64,000 nt of DNA, taken from Thalassospira profundimaris (lineage in GTDB: Bacteria; Pseudomonadota; Alphaproteobacteria; Rhodospirillales; Thalassospiraceae). The translations under genes were made by a program, and so were the position numbers. The notes under the pieces were generated by a model. It searched no databases. It worked only from the letters and a program-made list of their open reading frames with translations, and was not told the origin of the DNA. The DNA lies in assembly GCF_003326795.1 (NCBI RefSeq), contig NZ_JPWI01000010.1, forward strand, positions 124,001-188,000. Reading direction: 5' to 3'. Numbering within the stretch: position 1 is the first letter of the stretch; each line of letters begins with the position of its first letter. Of this stretch, positions 1-8,338 are shown in pieces.

Positions 1-354
1 GCGGTACTTGAAGCACTGTGTGATGACCTGAACACGCCGCTTGCGATTTCTGAGTTCCATAACCTTGTGACCAAATTCAACAAGGCGGAAAAGAAATTCG
101 AGCGTGCCGAGGCCAAAGGTGAAATCCTTGCTGCGGCCAAGCTTCTGGGCATTCTTGAAGCTGACCCCGAAGCCTGGTTTACCGGATCAGCCGATGAAGA
201 TGAGGCTGCCGAGATTGATGGCCTGATTGCCCAGCGCGCAGAAGCCAAGAAGAACAAGGATTTCGCAACCGCCGATAAGATCCGTGACGATCTTCTGGCG
301 CGCGGCATCATCCTTGAAGACTTCAAGGAAGGTACTAGCTGGAAACGCGTTTAA
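1..354 (+). CDS. cysS: Cysteinyl-tRNA synthetase, C-terminal part (5' end outside window)
   Basis: The reading frame is open from the first base and ends at TAA 352-354, giving 117 visible residues. The segment with [16 protein letters not shown], followed by a lysine- and alanine-rich helical region and the ending [27 protein letters not shown] split around [11 protein letters not shown] and GTSWKR, is the typical C-terminal helical (DALR-like) end of CysRS. The enzyme charges tRNA-Cys in the cytoplasm. The catalytic HIGH and KMSKS regions lie upstream of the window. A strong hairpin terminator follows 25 bases after the stop. Confidence 0.95.
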   Translation, partial: AVLEALCDDLNTPLAISEFHNLVTKFNKAEKKFERAEAKGEILAAAKLLGILEADPEAWFTGSADEDEAAEIDGLIAQRAEAKKNKDFATADKIRDDLLARGIILEDFKEGTSWKRV

Positions 355-378
355 GGCTTAATCCGCCTGTGAAATGAT

Positions 379-406
379 AAAAGGCCGCAGTTTTACTGCG
401 GCCTTT
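379..406 (+). terminator. Rho-independent terminator, probably bidirectional
   Basis: An 11-bp stem (arms 379-389 and 396-406, AAAAGGCCGCA paired with TGCGGCCTTTT) has A's on one side and T's on the other. It lies between the convergent cysS and the carboxymuconolactone-decarboxylase-like gene, so it can end transcription from both. Confidence 0.85.
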
Positions 407-428
407 TGCGTTGGCGGGGGGGGCAAAG

Positions 429-821
429 TCAGGCGGCCGCGTCAAGTTCGGTAAACAGTTCCTTTGCCGCGTTCAGGCCATTGATCGCGGCGGGAAGCCC
501 GCCATAAACCGCCATCTGCCAGATCGCCTCGATGATTTCGGTGCGCGATGCGCCTGCGGAAAGTGTATGGCGAATATTGACCTTAAGCTGTGGGGCGGTT
601 TGCCCGCCCAATACGGTCAGGGCGGCAATCGTGCAGAGCTGCCGGGTTTTCAGATCAAGTCCCGGGCGAGCGTAATGACGGCCATAGGCCCATTCCACCA
701 GTGTTTCGGCAAAATCAGGCACAAGTTCGTCATAGGCCTCGGCCAGTTGTCCTTCGAGCGGCGGGTTGAGCTTGGCCACTATGTCGCGACCGGCATCAAG
801 GGCGGAGGTTTTGTCTGTCAT
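429..821 (-). CDS. Carboxymuconolactone decarboxylase (CMD)-family protein
   Basis: This 130-residue protein has the small all-helical CMD/AhpD-like fold pattern: an EWAYGRHYARPGLDLKTRQL segment, then ALTVLGGQTAPQLKVNIRHTLSAG and EIIEAIWQMAVYGGLPAAING. These match the gamma-carboxymuconolactone decarboxylase-like branch (YurZ type). There is no CxxC pair, so an AhpD-type peroxidase role is unlikely. Its start overlaps the end of the upstream merR gene by 4 bases, so the two form an operon under the MerR-type promoter at 1232-1262. The substrate cannot be told from sequence; family members are often found with reductases in carbonyl or xenobiotic stress responses. Confidence 0.85.
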   Translation of the reverse strand: MTDKTSALDAGRDIVAKLNPPLEGQLAEAYDELVPDFAETLVEWAYGRHYARPGLDLKTRQLCTIAALTVLGGQTAPQLKVNIRHTLSAGASRTEIIEAIWQMAVYGGLPAAINGLNAAKELFTELDAAA

Positions 822-1192
822 TTCGGGGCTCCGTGAAGGGGGCGAACCATCGTGTCATAACCGGCGATTTTGGCATCGAGAACTTCAAGCGTTTCGGTCA
901 GGCTGGCAACGCGAATGGCCAGTTCATCGCGATAGGTCTGAAGCAGGTTGCGGCGGGCCTCGATTGTGCTGTCTCCCTCGGCCCGGAGGCGGGCATATAA
1001 AACCCGGTCACGGATCGGCATGCCGAGATCCTTGAGCCGACCCAGAAATTCAAGCCAGCGCAAGACATCATCATCATAGGAACGTCGCCCACCCGGATCA
1101 CGATGTGAGAGGGGTAGCAGGCCGATCTTTTCGTAATACCGCAGGGTGTGGACAGAAAAACCGCTTTTCTCTGCCACTTCGCCAATCATCAT
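818..1192 (-). CDS. MerR-family transcriptional regulator
   Basis: This protein of 124 residues starts MMIGEVAEKSGFSVHTLRYYEKIGLL, the MerR winged helix-turn-helix, followed by GRRSY and a C-terminal coiled coil (about residues 65-115). I chose ATG 1192 because it has an AAAGGTGA-like ribosome site just upstream. The longer start at 1222 would lie at the predicted transcription start of the 1232-1262 promoter and would be nearly leaderless. There is no cysteine-rich metal site, which points to the organic-effector branch (NmlR/AdhR/YhdM-like). It probably activates its own operon with the CMD-like gene, and perhaps the divergent aldo/keto reductase. Confidence 0.9.
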   Translation of the reverse strand: MMIGEVAEKSGFSVHTLRYYEKIGLLPLSHRDPGGRRSYDDDVLRWLEFLGRLKDLGMPIRDRVLYARLRAEGDSTIEARRNLLQTYRDELAIRVASLTETLEVLDAKIAGYDTMVRPLHGAPK

Positions 1193-1231
1193 GACGGTCA
1201 CCTTTGTGTTGAGGTCATTCAATCCTGAACA

Positions 1232-1262
1232 AGGCTAGGTGCTGGAGTGCATTCTAGGTCAA
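1232..1262 (-). promoter_or_regulatory. MerR-type promoter/operator with 19-bp spacer
   Basis: On the minus strand TTGACC (1257-1262) and TAGCCT (1232-1237) are separated by exactly 19 bp. That overlong spacer is the hallmark of promoters activated by DNA-twisting MerR regulators. The spacer contains an imperfect palindrome (TAGAATGCACTCCA), resembling the TAGAGTGCACTCTA-type operators of this family. It sits directly upstream of merR. Confidence 0.75.
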
Positions 1263-1410
1263 GCATTATTCTTTGACCGATTTTCATGAGGGGTGGGAAA
1301 ACTGTGATCGGGTGCATATACCAAAGGTTGCGCATGGGCAGATTTCTGCCCAATTCATGTTGGATCATCAGTTCAAACGGGTTGGATGCAACAGCAAGGC
1401 AGTGTCTTCC

Positions 1411-2361
1411 ATGTCTGAAATCGACCGTCGGAATTTTATCAAGGGTGCGGGTGCGCTTGGACTTGCAGGCATGTCTGCATCAATCGGGCAGACTGTCCCG
1501 AGGCTGGCGCGTGCGGCGTCGTCGGCAACGGTGCCCGACGTCATCCGTAAAACCGTTGCATCGACGGGTGAAAAAATACCTGCCGTCGGTCTGGGAAGCT
1601 GGATCACGTTCAATGTCGGCAATGACATGGTGTTGCGGGATCAGTGTGCGAGCGTGGTTTCGGCGTTTTTCAATGCAGGTGGCCGGATGATTGACAGTTC
1701 GCCGATGTATGGATCGGCTCAGGAAGTCATAGGGTATTGCCTTGATAAACTTGGGGCGCATGACCGGGTTTTTTCGACCGACAAGGTTTGGACGTCGGGG
1801 GATGGTGCCGGGCAGATCGCCGAGACGGCAGAACGCTGGCATACAAGGAATTTTGATCTTTTGCAGGTGCATAATCTGGTCGGGATCAATGAAAATCTGC
1901 CGCTTTTGTTCCGGATGAAGGATGAAGGCCGGTTGCGATATGTCGGTATTACGACCTCGCACGGGCGTCGTACCGATGACATGATTGCTTTGATGAAAAA
2001 CGAGCGGCTTGATTTTGTTCAGGTGACCTATAATCCGGTAGACCGCAAGGTCGAGGAATATTTGCTGCCACTGGCCTATGATCGCGGGATTGCCGTGATT
2101 GTAAACCGGCCGTTCCGTGGTGGCAGCCTGACCCAGCAGCTGGAAGGCGAACCCTTGCCGGAATTTGCCGCCGACCTCAAAGCGGAAAGCTGGGCGCAGC
2201 TGATCTTGAAATATCTGATTGCTCATCCGTCGGTGACCTGTCCGATCCCGGCGACAACCAATCCGGCCCATGCTGCCGAAAACATGCGTGCAGCGACCGG
2301 CGTACTTCCCGATGACAAGATGCGCGAACAGATTGCCGCTGTCATTGGCGTTCTGGTTTAG
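1411..2361 (+). CDS. Aldo/keto reductase with Tat signal peptide
   Basis: Starting at ATG 1411, the 316-residue product begins MSEIDRRNFIKGAGALG, a twin-arginine signal (RRNFIKG) with a hydrophobic stretch and an AxA-like end near residue 35, so it is predicted to be exported folded to the periplasm. The mature part has the aldo/keto reductase pattern: Asp and Tyr in MIDSSPMYGSAQEVIG, Lys in STDKVW, His in LLQVHNL, and a C-terminal CPIPATTNPAHAAENM cofactor region. Export of an NAD(P)H-dependent reductase via Tat implies that it carries its cofactor out with it. It is followed at 23 bp by the DUF6064 gene. An upstream in-frame start at 1273 is possible but would bury the signal peptide. Confidence 0.87.
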   Translation: MSEIDRRNFIKGAGALGLAGMSASIGQTVPRLARAASSATVPDVIRKTVASTGEKIPAVGLGSWITFNVGNDMVLRDQCASVVSAFFNAGGRMIDSSPMYGSAQEVIGYCLDKLGAHDRVFSTDKVWTSGDGAGQIAETAERWHTRNFDLLQVHNLVGINENLPLLFRMKDEGRLRYVGITTSHGRRTDDMIALMKNERLDFVQVTYNPVDRKVEEYLLPLAYDRGIAVIVNRPFRGGSLTQQLEGEPLPEFAADLKAESWAQLILKYLIAHPSVTCPIPATTNPAHAAENMRAATGVLPDDKMREQIAAVIGVLV

Positions 2362-2384
2362 GAAACGGATGTGGGGGTGGTGTC

Positions 2385-3110
2385 ATGAGTGAATGGTGGG
2401 ATTACGGACTGGCGGATTTTCTGCTGTTTTCTCCGCGGGTCTATTACCGGCTGTTTGAAACCATGAATAGTGTGTGGTGGATTGCCGTTCTTGCGGCCTT
2501 TGTTGCGGGCCTTGTTGCCGCCGGATTGGCCATGCGTCACGGGCATCGCGGCAACCGGGTGATCCTTGTGTTGCTGTCGCTGATCTGGGGTTGGGCCGGT
2601 TATGGCTTTCTTTGGCAATATTACCAGCCGATCAATTGGGCGGTGGCCTATATCCTGCCAGGCTTTGTGATCGAGGCGGTGCTACTTGCGGTTTTTGCCG
2701 CCCGTCCCCTGCCTTTGCGGTTTGGCTGGCGCGGTGATCTGACGTCCTGTGTCGGGGCCGGGTTGCTGGTGGTGGCCTTTGTGATCTATCCCTTCGTCGG
2801 TCTGATCGAGGGACGTGATTTGATACAGGCAGAGCTGTTTGGCAGTGCAGCCGATCCGACCGCACTTGGCACTTTGGGATTTGTGTTGATGGCGCGGGGC
2901 ACATGGCGCTGGTTATTGTTGCCCGTGCCACTGATCTGGTGTGTGTTTGCCAGTGCGACCCTTTGGGTGATGGATCAGCAGGTGGCCTATGTGATGTTTG
3001 TTGCGGTTTGGCTGACCATCTTTTCAGGATGGCTTGATCTTAAGAACGGGGTGACAACCCGCCGCCTGACCGAGGCGGAGCGTGCCACCCCCGCATCGCT
3101 TAGCGATTAA
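2385..3110 (+). CDS. DUF6064-family integral membrane protein
   Basis: This 241-residue protein begins MSEWWDYGLADFLLFSPRVY, the signature start of the DUF6064 family (function unknown). About six hydrophobic segments follow, for example residues 29-49, 58-77, 83-100 and 121-141, with two more toward the C-terminus. It follows the aldo/keto reductase by 23 bp and is probably cotranscribed. Its 3' end overlaps the convergent lysE-like gene by 11 bases. Confidence 0.85.
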   Translation: MSEWWDYGLADFLLFSPRVYYRLFETMNSVWWIAVLAAFVAGLVAAGLAMRHGHRGNRVILVLLSLIWGWAGYGFLWQYYQPINWAVAYILPGFVIEAVLLAVFAARPLPLRFGWRGDLTSCVGAGLLVVAFVIYPFVGLIEGRDLIQAELFGSAADPTALGTLGFVLMARGTWRWLLLPVPLIWCVFASATLWVMDQQVAYVMFVAVWLTIFSGWLDLKNGVTTRRLTEAERATPASLSD

Positions 3111-3756
3111 CCAGAAGCCGCAATCCGACGACCGCAAAGAACACACCAAGCACCCCGTTGATCCAGTTCGCAGCGCGCCGATAAATCGAGATCGCAGGTG
3201 CCGTCGAAAAGGCGGTGGCATAAAGCAGATGTACGCTGGTCGACAGGATGCCGCATCCGATCACGATGGCGGGACCGACCCAAAGCGGCGCCCCTTGATG
3301 AAAGCCGATCGAAATGATCGCAATCCAGGTCAGGATCGCTTTGGGATTGGTCAGATGCAGGGCAAGGCCACGAAAATAATAACCGCGTCCTGAAATCTGG
3401 CGCGACGGTGCGGTTTCCGCCTGATCTGTGGGGGCAGGTGCCTTGCGAAAGGCCGTCCGAAAGGCCCGATAGGACATCCACAACAGATATAATCCGCCAA
3501 AGATACGAATGGCCGTCATGGCATCGGCATAGGCGGCAAGGACGGCGGACAACCCGGTCAGGGTCAGAAGCCCGATGGAAAAGGATCCGGTTCCGATGCC
3601 AAGGGCAAAGCGTTGACCGGCATGGCGTCCCTGATCAAGCGACACGCCCATCAATCCCAAAAGAGCAGGGCCGGGGCTGATCAGACCGACAAGAAGTGCG
3701 GTATAGGACAATAAGATTCCCGGCAGATATTGCCCGAATTCAGCAAAGGATGGCAT
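3100..3756 (-). CDS. LysE/RhtB-family amino acid exporter
   Basis: The start ATG at 3756 is preceded by AAAGGAAAT at good spacing and gives 218 residues. A longer in-frame extension upstream has no ribosome site. The sequence shows the LysE fold: SYTALLVGLISPGPALLGLMG at the first membrane helix (the PGP motif), then about five more helices, a charged cytoplasmic loop (FRKAPAPTDQAETAPS), and a conserved HLTNPKAILTWIAI motif. Members export amino acids or homoserine lactones across the inner membrane; the substrate here is unknown. Confidence 0.9.
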   Translation of the reverse strand: MPSFAEFGQYLPGILLSYTALLVGLISPGPALLGLMGVSLDQGRHAGQRFALGIGTGSFSIGLLTLTGLSAVLAAYADAMTAIRIFGGLYLLWMSYRAFRTAFRKAPAPTDQAETAPSRQISGRGYYFRGLALHLTNPKAILTWIAIISIGFHQGAPLWVGPAIVIGCGILSTSVHLLYATAFSTAPAISIYRRAANWINGVLGVFFAVVGLRLLVNR

Positions 3757-3820
3757 GGGGCGATTTCCTTTTTTGGTGGCGCGTAACTGTAAGTCGACAG
3801 GTGTCCGATGTCGAGCAACC

Positions 3821-3850
3821 AAAAAAGAACCCCTGCCAAAGACAGGGGTC
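3821..3850 (-). terminator. Rho-independent terminator of the lsr left arm
   Basis: On the minus strand, arms ACCCCTG and CAGGGGT enclose a TCTTTGG-like loop and are followed by TCTTTTTT. It lies 64 bp after the aldolase stop and ends the lsrACDB-aldolase transcript before the lysE-like gene. Confidence 0.85.
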
Positions 3851-3913
3851 GAGGTGGTTTGCAGTCGTTCCAGCCCCAAGTGGGGGAGTTAGAGGCATTG
3901 GAACAACAGGGAG

Positions 3914-5161
3914 TTATTTTTTCTGCAGCTTGGCCTGTTCGAGAGACCAGTATTCCATGTCAAACAGATCGGCCTCATTGATCGGCTGGAATGTGCCGAC
4001 TTCTTCCGCTGCATTGATGATGCGGGCCGTCTGTTCGCCAAGGTCACCGGCAATGCGTGCGGCCTTGTCATTGGCACCAAGGCCGATCAGACCGGCACCC
4101 TTGATGAGAACCATGCGCGGCCAGGCATCCAGCATGACTTTCGGTTCGCTGGCATTCGGGGCATTACGTTCAAAATAGGCCGTATACCGGGTTTTGAAAT
4201 CCGCCAGTGCTGCTGCGATGTCATCGGTATTTGCGTTGGCCGCAATGATCAGCGGAAACGGCTTGATACGGATGACGTGATCCGGGGTTGCCGTGCCACG
4301 CAATGCTATGGTTTCAAGTGCATCGTTTTCGAGATACCGACGGATCGACGGTGTGCTGCGGAAATCAAGGGCAAGTCCGCCAGCAAACGGTGAATTATCC
4401 GCGCGAAGGACGGTTTCAAGATTGGCTGCAAGTGCCGGGTCAATTTCCCGGTCCGAGCTTTCCGGGCCGGGAAGTGCAATGCCCTTGGCAGTCAGATAGT
4501 TTTCGGCATCGGTGACGAAATCAATCATGCGGTCATAGGACTGTTTGGCCGTATCACCAAAGGTGAAAAGCCCGTGGTTTTTAAGCCACAATCCTTCGCA
4601 ATCGGGGAACTGGTCAAACAGATCGGCACCGGCAATCGACAGATCATAGCCCGGCATGACATAGGGAAGGAATGCCAGACGATCCCCGTAAATTTCCCGC
4701 ATGATTTCTTCGGAATGGTCCTGGTTGGCGAGCGCGAGGACGGCCGTGGAATGGGTATGGTCGACGAAATCAAACGGAAGATAGGCATGCAGCAATGCTT
4801 CGACCGACGGGTTCGGGGCGGACGAGTCAAGCAGGTTGCTGCGCAACAGCGCAACCATTTCCGGGTCAGACAGCTTTTTGCCTTTGCGTGCGGCATGAAG
4901 CGGGGCGAGCTTCACCGCAGGCAGGCCTGGGGCCTCAATGGTTTCAAGATCCCAGCCACTGCCTTTGACATGCATGATGGCTTCGCCGTCCGCACCGGTG
5001 ACTTTGACCGAGGTATTGCCACCGCCATGCAGGACCAGATCGGCGACCTGACCGATGATGCGCGAGGTGTAAACACGCAGACCAAGTGCTTCGGGCTGAC
5101 CGGCTGCGCGTGCCTCGTTGGCATAACGGGCCGCGTCATTATCGTTCCAGAGATTCTCCAT
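3914..5161 (-). CDS. Class II aldolase (RhaD/FucA/AraD type) in the lsr operon, stand-alone aldolase domain
   Basis: This 415-residue protein is the aldolase half of the long RhaD-type class II aldolases. It has HGGGNTS (45-51), KGSGWD (66-71), a catalytic Glu in PNPSVEALLHA (E121), and zinc ligands in HTH (135-137) and KNHG (H196). It ends with FDMEYWSLEQAKLQKK, the point where bifunctional RhaD proteins continue into a short-chain dehydrogenase; here the gene stops and a terminator follows. These enzymes cleave ketose 1-phosphates to dihydroxyacetone phosphate plus an aldehyde with a divalent metal. It is the last gene of the lsrACDB transcript, occupying the place of lsrF in enterobacteria, so the inferred substrate is phosphorylated AI-2 or its LsrG product. 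That substrate is not established. Confidence 0.88.
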   Translation of the reverse strand: MENLWNDNDAARYANEARAAGQPEALGLRVYTSRIIGQVADLVLHGGGNTSVKVTGADGEAIMHVKGSGWDLETIEAPGLPAVKLAPLHAARKGKKLSDPEMVALLRSNLLDSSAPNPSVEALLHAYLPFDFVDHTHSTAVLALANQDHSEEIMREIYGDRLAFLPYVMPGYDLSIAGADLFDQFPDCEGLWLKNHGLFTFGDTAKQSYDRMIDFVTDAENYLTAKGIALPGPESSDREIDPALAANLETVLRADNSPFAGGLALDFRSTPSIRRYLENDALETIALRGTATPDHVIRIKPFPLIIAANANTDDIAAALADFKTRYTAYFERNAPNASEPKVMLDAWPRMVLIKGAGLIGLGANDKAARIAGDLGEQTARIINAAEEVGTFQPINEADLFDMEYWSLEQAKLQKK

Positions 5162-5204
5162 CGGGCAATATCCGTAATTCTATCAAAAAATTTCTAAACA
5201 AATC

Positions 5205-5238
5205 CGGGTACGGCAAACCCCCAGGATTGCCGTACCCG
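5205..5238 (-). repeat. Intercistronic hairpin between lsrB and the aldolase gene
   Basis: Two perfectly complementary 12-base arms (5205-5216, CGGGTACGGCAA, and 5227-5238) flank a 10-base loop in the 89-bp gap. On the minus strand the stem is followed by GATTTGTTTAG, so it could be a weak terminator. More likely it is a 3' stabilising structure that raises lsrB mRNA above the distal gene, as seen for other binding-protein genes. Confidence 0.7.
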
Positions 5239-5250
5239 TGGTACCAAAGA

Positions 5251-6276
5251 TCAGAAATCGAAGTTGTCGATATTGTCTTTGGTGAAGACGGTGCGGTTCG
5301 GCAGCAGGATGATGCCGTTACCGTCGGCTTCGTAGTCATAGCCCTGAACACTGTTCGGGGAGACTTCGACGGTACCAACACCCGGAATGTCGAGCTTGTC
5401 GCCAACATTCATCGGGCCGTTATCAAGAACATGGTTGGCAACAAAGACCGAAATCTTGCCCTGTTCGGTAACGTCCCAAAGACCGAAACGCTCAACAGTG
5501 CCGCGTTTGACATAGGGGCGCATGACATTCGGGGTCGAGAAACCGACAATGGTAACCTTGCCAGCGCGATCAAGGTTTTCAGCAGCCTGTGCAGAAGCCG
5601 GAAGAGCATTGGCATCCGGTGCGATGATGGCATCAAGATCCGGATAGGCTTTCAGGATGCTTTCGGCAGTCTGAAGGGATTTCTGGGCATCGTTATAACC
5701 GTACTGGGTGGTAACGATTTCCCATTCCGGATGTTCGGCTGCGATCTTTGCCTTGGCGGCGTTGGCCCATGCATTCTGATCGGTCACGGTCGGGCTTGAA
5801 TAGAAGAAAGCGACTTTTGCCTTTTCCTTTTTGATGCCGTCATTTGCCATATCGACAAGAAGACCGCCAAGCTGTTCCGGGGTACCCTGGTTGATGTAGT
5901 AGCTGCGGCATTCCGGTTTCACGTCGCTGTCCCAGGTCATGACCAGAACGTCGCGCTTCATGGCGCGCTGCAAGGCCGGGCACAGGCCATCGGGGGAAAC
6001 CGACGACAGAATGATCGAATTGTAACCCTGGTTCACGAAGTTGTTCACGAACTGGACCTGACCGGAAACGCTTGGTTCGGTCGGGCCGTCATAGGTGACA
6101 TCGATGCCCAGTTCCTTACCGGCTGTGGTCGCGCCATTGCCGCCACTGGTAAAGAAGCCAACGCCGACAAGTTTCGGAATGAAGGCGATCTGGTTTTCGG
6201 CAAAAGCCGGTGCTGCTGCCAGAAGCGAGCCGGCAAAGGCTGCTGCGGTCATCAGTTTAAGCGTTCTTCCTGACAT
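5251..6276 (-). CDS. lsrB: AI-2 periplasmic binding protein LsrB
   Basis: This 341-residue protein has an N-terminal signal peptide (to about residue 26, APAFA) and a type I sugar-binding fold. It is strikingly close to enterobacterial LsrB over its whole length: [72 protein letters not shown]. All six residues known to contact R-THMF-type AI-2 in the Salmonella protein are present at the same numbers: K35, D116, D166, Q167, P220 and A222. A strong AAGGAGG ribosome site precedes ATG 6276. It delivers AI-2 to LsrACD. Confidence 0.96.
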   Translation of the reverse strand: MSGRTLKLMTAAAFAGSLLAAAPAFAENQIAFIPKLVGVGFFTSGGNGATTAGKELGIDVTYDGPTEPSVSGQVQFVNNFVNQGYNSIILSSVSPDGLCPALQRAMKRDVLVMTWDSDVKPECRSYYINQGTPEQLGGLLVDMANDGIKKEKAKVAFFYSSPTVTDQNAWANAAKAKIAAEHPEWEIVTTQYGYNDAQKSLQTAESILKAYPDLDAIIAPDANALPASAQAAENLDRAGKVTIVGFSTPNVMRPYVKRGTVERFGLWDVTEQGKISVFVANHVLDNGPMNVGDKLDIPGVGTVEVSPNSVQGYDYEADGNGIILLPNRTVFTKDNIDNFDF

Positions 6277-6287
6277 TTCTTTCCTCC

Positions 6288-7289
6288 TTATGATGCTGCG
6301 CGTTTTCGGTTCGTCGCCGTTATTCGCGCAGCGACAAAATCGGCCAGCACGGCGCTTCCATGGCGCAATGCGACCGCAACCACCAGCAACGCACCGGAGA
6401 GCGCGCTGGAAATCTGACTGGGGACACCGCTCATTTGCAGGCCTTGCTGCAAATAACCGATGACAAGGGTGGCAAGCAGGGTGCCGATGATCGACCCCTG
6501 GCCACCATAGATTGACGCACCACCAAGGACTGCTGCGGTAATTGCGGGCAACAGCGTTGCGGTGCCAAGGTCCACACGTGCCGATCCGAAATAGGATGAC
6601 AGAACAAGGCCCGCGACCCCGGCAAAGACGCCGGTCATGACATAGGTGATGGTCTGAATGGTTTTGATCGGAAGGCCGCTATAGCGGGCGGCATGTTCGC
6701 TTAGTCCGCACATAAAGACCGAGCGGCCAAAGCGCGAATAATGCAGAACTACAAACAGGATGGCGGCTTCGATCAGCAGAACAAGGAACGGTGCCGGAAG
6801 CCCGCCCAGTTCAAAATAGGCAAAGGATGTAAAGGCATCGGGGAAATTGCCAATCCCCTCATAACCGCTGGCACCGACCACGCCCGAAAGCACGGTCGCA
6901 GCCCCGCCAAACAGATACAAACTGCCAAGGGTGACGACAAGCGGCTGAATGCGTGAGACATGAATGACCGTGGCATTGAAAAGGCCTGCCATGGCACCGG
7001 CGGCCAGGGATGCCAGCATCGATACCGGCAGAGGCATGCCAAAAAAGTTTGCGATGCCAAAGACAATGGCGCAAAGGCCAACCGCAGACGCAAAGGATAC
7101 ATCGATCCCGCCAGCGATAATGACAATGGTCAGTGGCAGGGCGACGATCCCGATCTGGGCAAAGTCACTGGTGCTGTAAAGCAGGTTCGAAAGATTAAGG
7201 AAGCGCGGATTGATCATGCCAAAGATCGCAAATTCGGCGACCAGCATGGCCAGAAGGGCCGTTTCCCAACGCAGAAGATAACGTTTCAT
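6288..7289 (-). CDS. lsrD: AI-2 ABC transporter permease LsrD
   Basis: This 333-residue inner-membrane permease of the BPD_transp_2 (ribose/AI-2) family has about 8-10 hydrophobic helices. It has the typical [18 protein letters not shown] near the N-terminus and [20 protein letters not shown] in the loop that docks with the ATPase. Its start ATG overlaps the lsrC stop (TAATG), indicating translational coupling, and lsrB follows 11 bp later. It pairs with LsrC to form the AI-2 channel. Confidence 0.93.
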   Translation of the reverse strand: MKRYLLRWETALLAMLVAEFAIFGMINPRFLNLSNLLYSTSDFAQIGIVALPLTIVIIAGGIDVSFASAVGLCAIVFGIANFFGMPLPVSMLASLAAGAMAGLFNATVIHVSRIQPLVVTLGSLYLFGGAATVLSGVVGASGYEGIGNFPDAFTSFAYFELGGLPAPFLVLLIEAAILFVVLHYSRFGRSVFMCGLSEHAARYSGLPIKTIQTITYVMTGVFAGVAGLVLSSYFGSARVDLGTATLLPAITAAVLGGASIYGGQGSIIGTLLATLVIGYLQQGLQMSGVPSQISSALSGALLVVAVALRHGSAVLADFVAARITATNRKRAAS

Positions 7290-8338
7290 TATTTGCCAGC
7301 CTCCTGAATGCGGGTTTTAGGCAGGACATCCGAACCCGGTGCAGCAGATTGATCGGAGTGATTGTGATGATGGACCGCATAGCGTTTGGCGCGGATGGCG
7401 CGATCAACAGCCATGCGAACACGGCCATCAAGCAGCAGCACCAGAAGCAACACGGCACCGGCAATGAAATCGTTCCAGAAGGCCGGGATTTTAAGGAACA
7501 CCAGCGCACTGTCGATCGAGGTCAGGAAAATGACGCCAACGAAGATGCCCGGAACTGTTCCGCTTCCGCCCAAAAGGCTGACGCCACCCAGAACGTTTGC
7601 TGCAATCGCCTTGAGCTCAAGCCCGTTGCCAGCCTGATTGGGGATGAAGCCGATCTGCGCGGCAAAGATCATGCCCGCAACGGATGCCAACACACCGGCG
7701 GCAACAAAGGCTGCGATCTGAACAAGCTTGACCGGAATGCCAAGGTGACGGGCCGCTTCGCGGTTATCGCCCACGGCATAGAAATAGCGTCCAAAACGGG
7801 TTTGGCGAACAAACAGCCCGACCACGATCAGGGAAGCAATGACAATGACGGTCAGAACCGAGAATCCGACGGAGCCATTATCGGCCAAGGCCTTAAGCGA
7901 CAGGGGAAGTTCCTCGATCCAGTTGCCGCCGGTCATGATCAGCATGACGCCGCGGAACAGGCCAAGTGTGCCAAGGGTCGCGATGATTGATGGCACATTG
8001 AGCATGGTGACAAGCAGGCCATTGATCAGCCCGGCAATGGCACCGGTCAAAAGGCAGGCGGCAATGGCAAGCCCAAGACTGTGCCCGTCATTAAGCATCA
8101 TGCCAAGGACGACGGCGCTCAGCCCGAGAACAGAACCGCTTGAAACATCGATGTTGCGGGTCAGGATCACCAGCATGGTGCCCAGTGCAACCGACATCAG
8201 AACAAGGCTGTTGGACATGACAACCGATGCGGTCGACAGCGACAGATAACCCGGTGCCGCAGCCCCGATCAGAAGAAAGGCAAGAATGGTGACCGCGCAC
8301 AGGGTCGCCACGCGATTGCGTGCGAAGAAATCAAGCAT
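7289..8338 (-). CDS. lsrC: AI-2 ABC transporter permease LsrC
   Basis: ATG 8338 (MLDFFARNRVATLC) gives 349 residues and matches the usual LsrC start; it overlaps the end of lsrA by 8 bases. Family landmarks are MLVILTRNIDVSSGSVLGLS, IIATLGTLGLFRGVMLI, AAQIGFIPNQAGNGLELKAI and VLGGVSLLGGSGTVPG, all LsrC-like, with IPAFWNDFIAGAVLLL near the C-terminus. A histidine-rich tail (HHHNH) after residue 320 is not seen in the enterobacterial protein. It forms the heterodimeric inner-membrane channel with LsrD. Confidence 0.93.
   Translation of the reverse strand: MLDFFARNRVATLCAVTILAFLLIGAAAPGYLSLSTASVVMSNSLVLMSVALGTMLVILTRNIDVSSGSVLGLSAVVLGMMLNDGHSLGLAIAACLLTGAIAGLINGLLVTMLNVPSIIATLGTLGLFRGVMLIMTGGNWIEELPLSLKALADNGSVGFSVLTVIVIASLIVVGLFVRQTRFGRYFYAVGDNREAARHLGIPVKLVQIAAFVAAGVLASVAGMIFAAQIGFIPNQAGNGLELKAIAANVLGGVSLLGGSGTVPGIFVGVIFLTSIDSALVFLKIPAFWNDFIAGAVLLLVLLLDGRVRMAVDRAIRAKRYAVHHHNHSDQSAAPGSDVLPKTRIQEAGK

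Noticed and set aside
3914..5161. Class II aldolase as a pseudogene remnant of a bifunctional RhaD
   Set aside because: All active-site residues are intact, the C-terminus ends at a domain boundary, and a proper terminator follows; there is no SDR debris.
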